Shown here: piece after piece, positions 62,864 through 64,000 of the stretch
How positions within the stretch are numbered: position 1 is the stretch's first letter
Layout: each line of letters starts with the position of its first letter
NCBI GenBank assembly: GCA_021324355.1
Contig: JAJPJD010000057.1
Span: 1 to 64,000 of the forward strand
DNA: 64,000 nucleotides
Direction: 5' to 3'
DNA from: Actinomycetota bacterium
GTDB taxonomy: Bacteria > Actinomycetota > Acidimicrobiia > Acidimicrobiales > RAAP-2
Translations under genes and position numbers: made by a program
The notes under the pieces: model-generated
Told to the model about the DNA's origin: nothing
Databases searched by the model: none
What the model saw: the letters and a program-made list of their open reading frames with translations, nothing else

Positions 62864-63346
62864 TCAGCCGTTCTCCTCGGCAGCACGGCGAGCGAGGTCC
62901 CGCGGGCTGCGGTTGGGGGCGCCGGGCCCACCTTCAGCCAGCTCGCGAAGGCTGGTGCCGACGAAGTGATCCCAGCTGCGGCTGCACATGTCCTTGCACT
63001 CGAGCTCGTCGTTGAGACCCCGGTGCTCGAAGGTGAGCTCGCACGAGCCGTCGTCGATCGGCGTGATGGTGAAGGTCGGCTGAGTCCCGACCCAGTCCTC
63101 CATGAACGTGCACTCGACCACGGTCCAGCGGACGGCCGTCGGGCGGGTCGCCTCGTCCACGCGGACGAGGAGGGGCGGCTGCTCCGCCACCATCGGGAAC
63201 CGCAGCTCGCCACCGGCCAGGCCAGAACCGGTCACCGGGTTCCACCAGGCACTGAGCGCCTCGGTCGTGGTGACGGCATCGAACACGACGTCGGCCGGGG
63301 CATTCACTCGGACGGTCGTGCGGTAGTCGGTATTGGTGCTGGACAT
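62864..63346 (-). CDS. AHSA1/SRPBCC-domain protein
   Basis: A 160-residue START-like protein: YRTTVRVNAPADVVFDAVTTTEALSAWWNPVTGSGLAGGELRF, VRWTVVECTFMEDWVGTQPTFTITPIDDGSCELTFEHRGL, and a C-terminal CSRSWDHFVGTSLRELAE helix. Cysteines in ELECKDMC may be a ligand or redox pair. Strong ribosome site (GGGAGAGAG). First gene of the operon, 98 bases before the second AHSA1 gene, and directly behind the promoter at 63.39 kb. Confidence 0.9.
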   Translation of the reverse strand: MSSTNTDYRTTVRVNAPADVVFDAVTTTEALSAWWNPVTGSGLAGGELRFPMVAEQPPLLVRVDEATRPTAVRWTVVECTFMEDWVGTQPTFTITPIDDGSCELTFEHRGLNDELECKDMCSRSWDHFVGTSLRELAEGGPGAPNRSPRDLARRAAEENG

Positions 63347-63364
63347 TGCTCTCTCCCTTGGATT

Positions 63365-63419
63365 GGTTGCTATCGCAACCTGCTGGTTGCATCATATGGC
63401 AACCAAAGGGTTGCGTCAA
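63365..63419 (-). promoter_or_regulatory. Promoter overlapped by five GGTTGC half-sites (ArsR operator)
   Basis: On the minus strand TTGACG (-35, 63414-63419) and TATGAT (-10, 63391-63396) are 17 bases apart. Half-sites GGTTGC/GCAACC lie at 63365-63370, 63375-63380, 63385-63390, 63399-63404 and 63409-63414, forming GGTTGC-N4-GCAACC and GGTTGC-N8-GCAACC inverted repeats across the promoter. A bound ArsR dimer would block RNA polymerase. Confidence 0.75.
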
Positions 63420-64000
63420 GTCCCTCTGCGACCGTCTTCCATGCCCAGGTCGCACGACACCGCGAACGTCGCCGCCGCGCTGATCGCGCCATGCGTCCTG
63501 CCTGATGGCTGCGGGCCTCGTTGAGGATCCTCGGCACTCGGGCGGGTGCAGCCATCAGTAGCCGCCTTCAACCCTGCGTGCCTTGCACCTCTCGTGCACG
63601 ACCGGGCACCGGTCGGAGCCGACCTGATCGAGGGAGACTCTCCTCGCCAGGGCGATCGAGCTCACGAGATGGCGCCTCCGCACGCCTGAGGACCGGGAGG
63701 TCATGGGCTTGCTGGAGCGCGTGCTCCTCACCGACGTCCGCCGGACTGGTCGGTTCGACGAGGAAGATCAGTTGGTCCTCCTCGAGGACCAACGACCGTT
63801 CACGATGGGACCGCCGAGCGATCGACGAAACTGACGCGAGGCCGTCACCCATGGCTCTCCGGGTCGATTCGCAGTCATGGCAGCCATGGCTGTGCACGTG
63901 GCGACCTGGGAGGCCACCCACCGGGAGGAGTTCGTTGCCCTCCTTTGGTCTTGATGGAGGCGTGGCCATCCCCTTGCGAGCGGCCCCCAACCGGCTGCGG
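63420..64000. other. Terminal segment without an assigned gene
   Basis: No gene can be called with confidence. Two open frames in the same codon register compete: a 140-codon minus-strand opening (63568-63990) and a 43-codon plus-strand opening (63703-63834) containing GLLERVLLTDVRRTGRFDEE and LVLLEDQRPF. Codon-base pattern favours this register but not a strand. No repeat or RNA is evident. Confidence 0.4.

Overview
The window is very GC-rich, uses GTG and TTG starts freely, packs genes with ATGA/GTGA stop-start overlaps, and carries furA-katG, an F420-type (LLM) oxidoreductase, a DevR/DosR-type two-component pair and an Rpf-like wall protein. This points to an actinobacterium, perhaps a deep-branching or uncultured line such as Acidimicrobiia; the class is inference. 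There are about 60 protein genes and no rRNA, tRNA, CRISPR array or insertion sequence that I could recognise.

Layout. (a) 1-6.7 kb: a tightly overlapped surface-polysaccharide operon: DegT aminotransferase (cut by the window edge), a divergent RtcB-like protein, a 132-residue unknown, an APH-fold kinase, an O-antigen ligase/polymerase, and a flippase fused to an initiating sugar-phosphate transferase. (b) 6.7-10.7 kb: two LuxR-type regulators, one of them a large ATPase of the LAL type. (c) 10.8-21 kb: secreted proteins, a stomatin/NfeD pair, an Rpf-like protein, a cation exchanger, an MFS exporter, and short operons for carboxymuconolactone-decarboxylase-like, SDR, VOC and enoyl-CoA hydratase proteins. 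(d) 21-34.6 kb: a stress/dormancy-like neighbourhood with a DevR-like regulator, a DevS-like kinase, FtsH, a universal stress protein, an HTH-flavin-barrel protein, an acetyltransferase-deacetylase pair, and a thioredoxin/CsoR-type/DUF302 operon. DosR-box-like palindromes precede two of its genes.

(e) 34.7-56 kb: an accessory-looking catabolic stretch, visibly richer in A/T than the first third. It holds a MacB-like ABC pair, hydrolases, SDRs, an enoyl-CoA hydratase, a LacI regulator, a sulfatase, a peptide-type ABC importer, a CoA transferase and a heterodimeric ABC exporter under a TetR regulator. Three matching LacI-type operators tie the sulfatase and importer together as one regulon. (f) 56-64 kb: nicotinate phosphoribosyltransferase, a poly-glycine secreted protein, furA-katG and an ArsR/AHSA1 operon whose promoter is covered by five operator half-sites.

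The most novel items are the RtcB-like protein inside the polysaccharide operon, the flippase-transferase fusion, the predicted DevR boxes, the CsoR-type repressor lacking its copper histidine next to a G-tract operator, and an alpha/beta hydrolase whose nucleophile serine is alanine. All functions come from reading motifs by eye; no database search was run.
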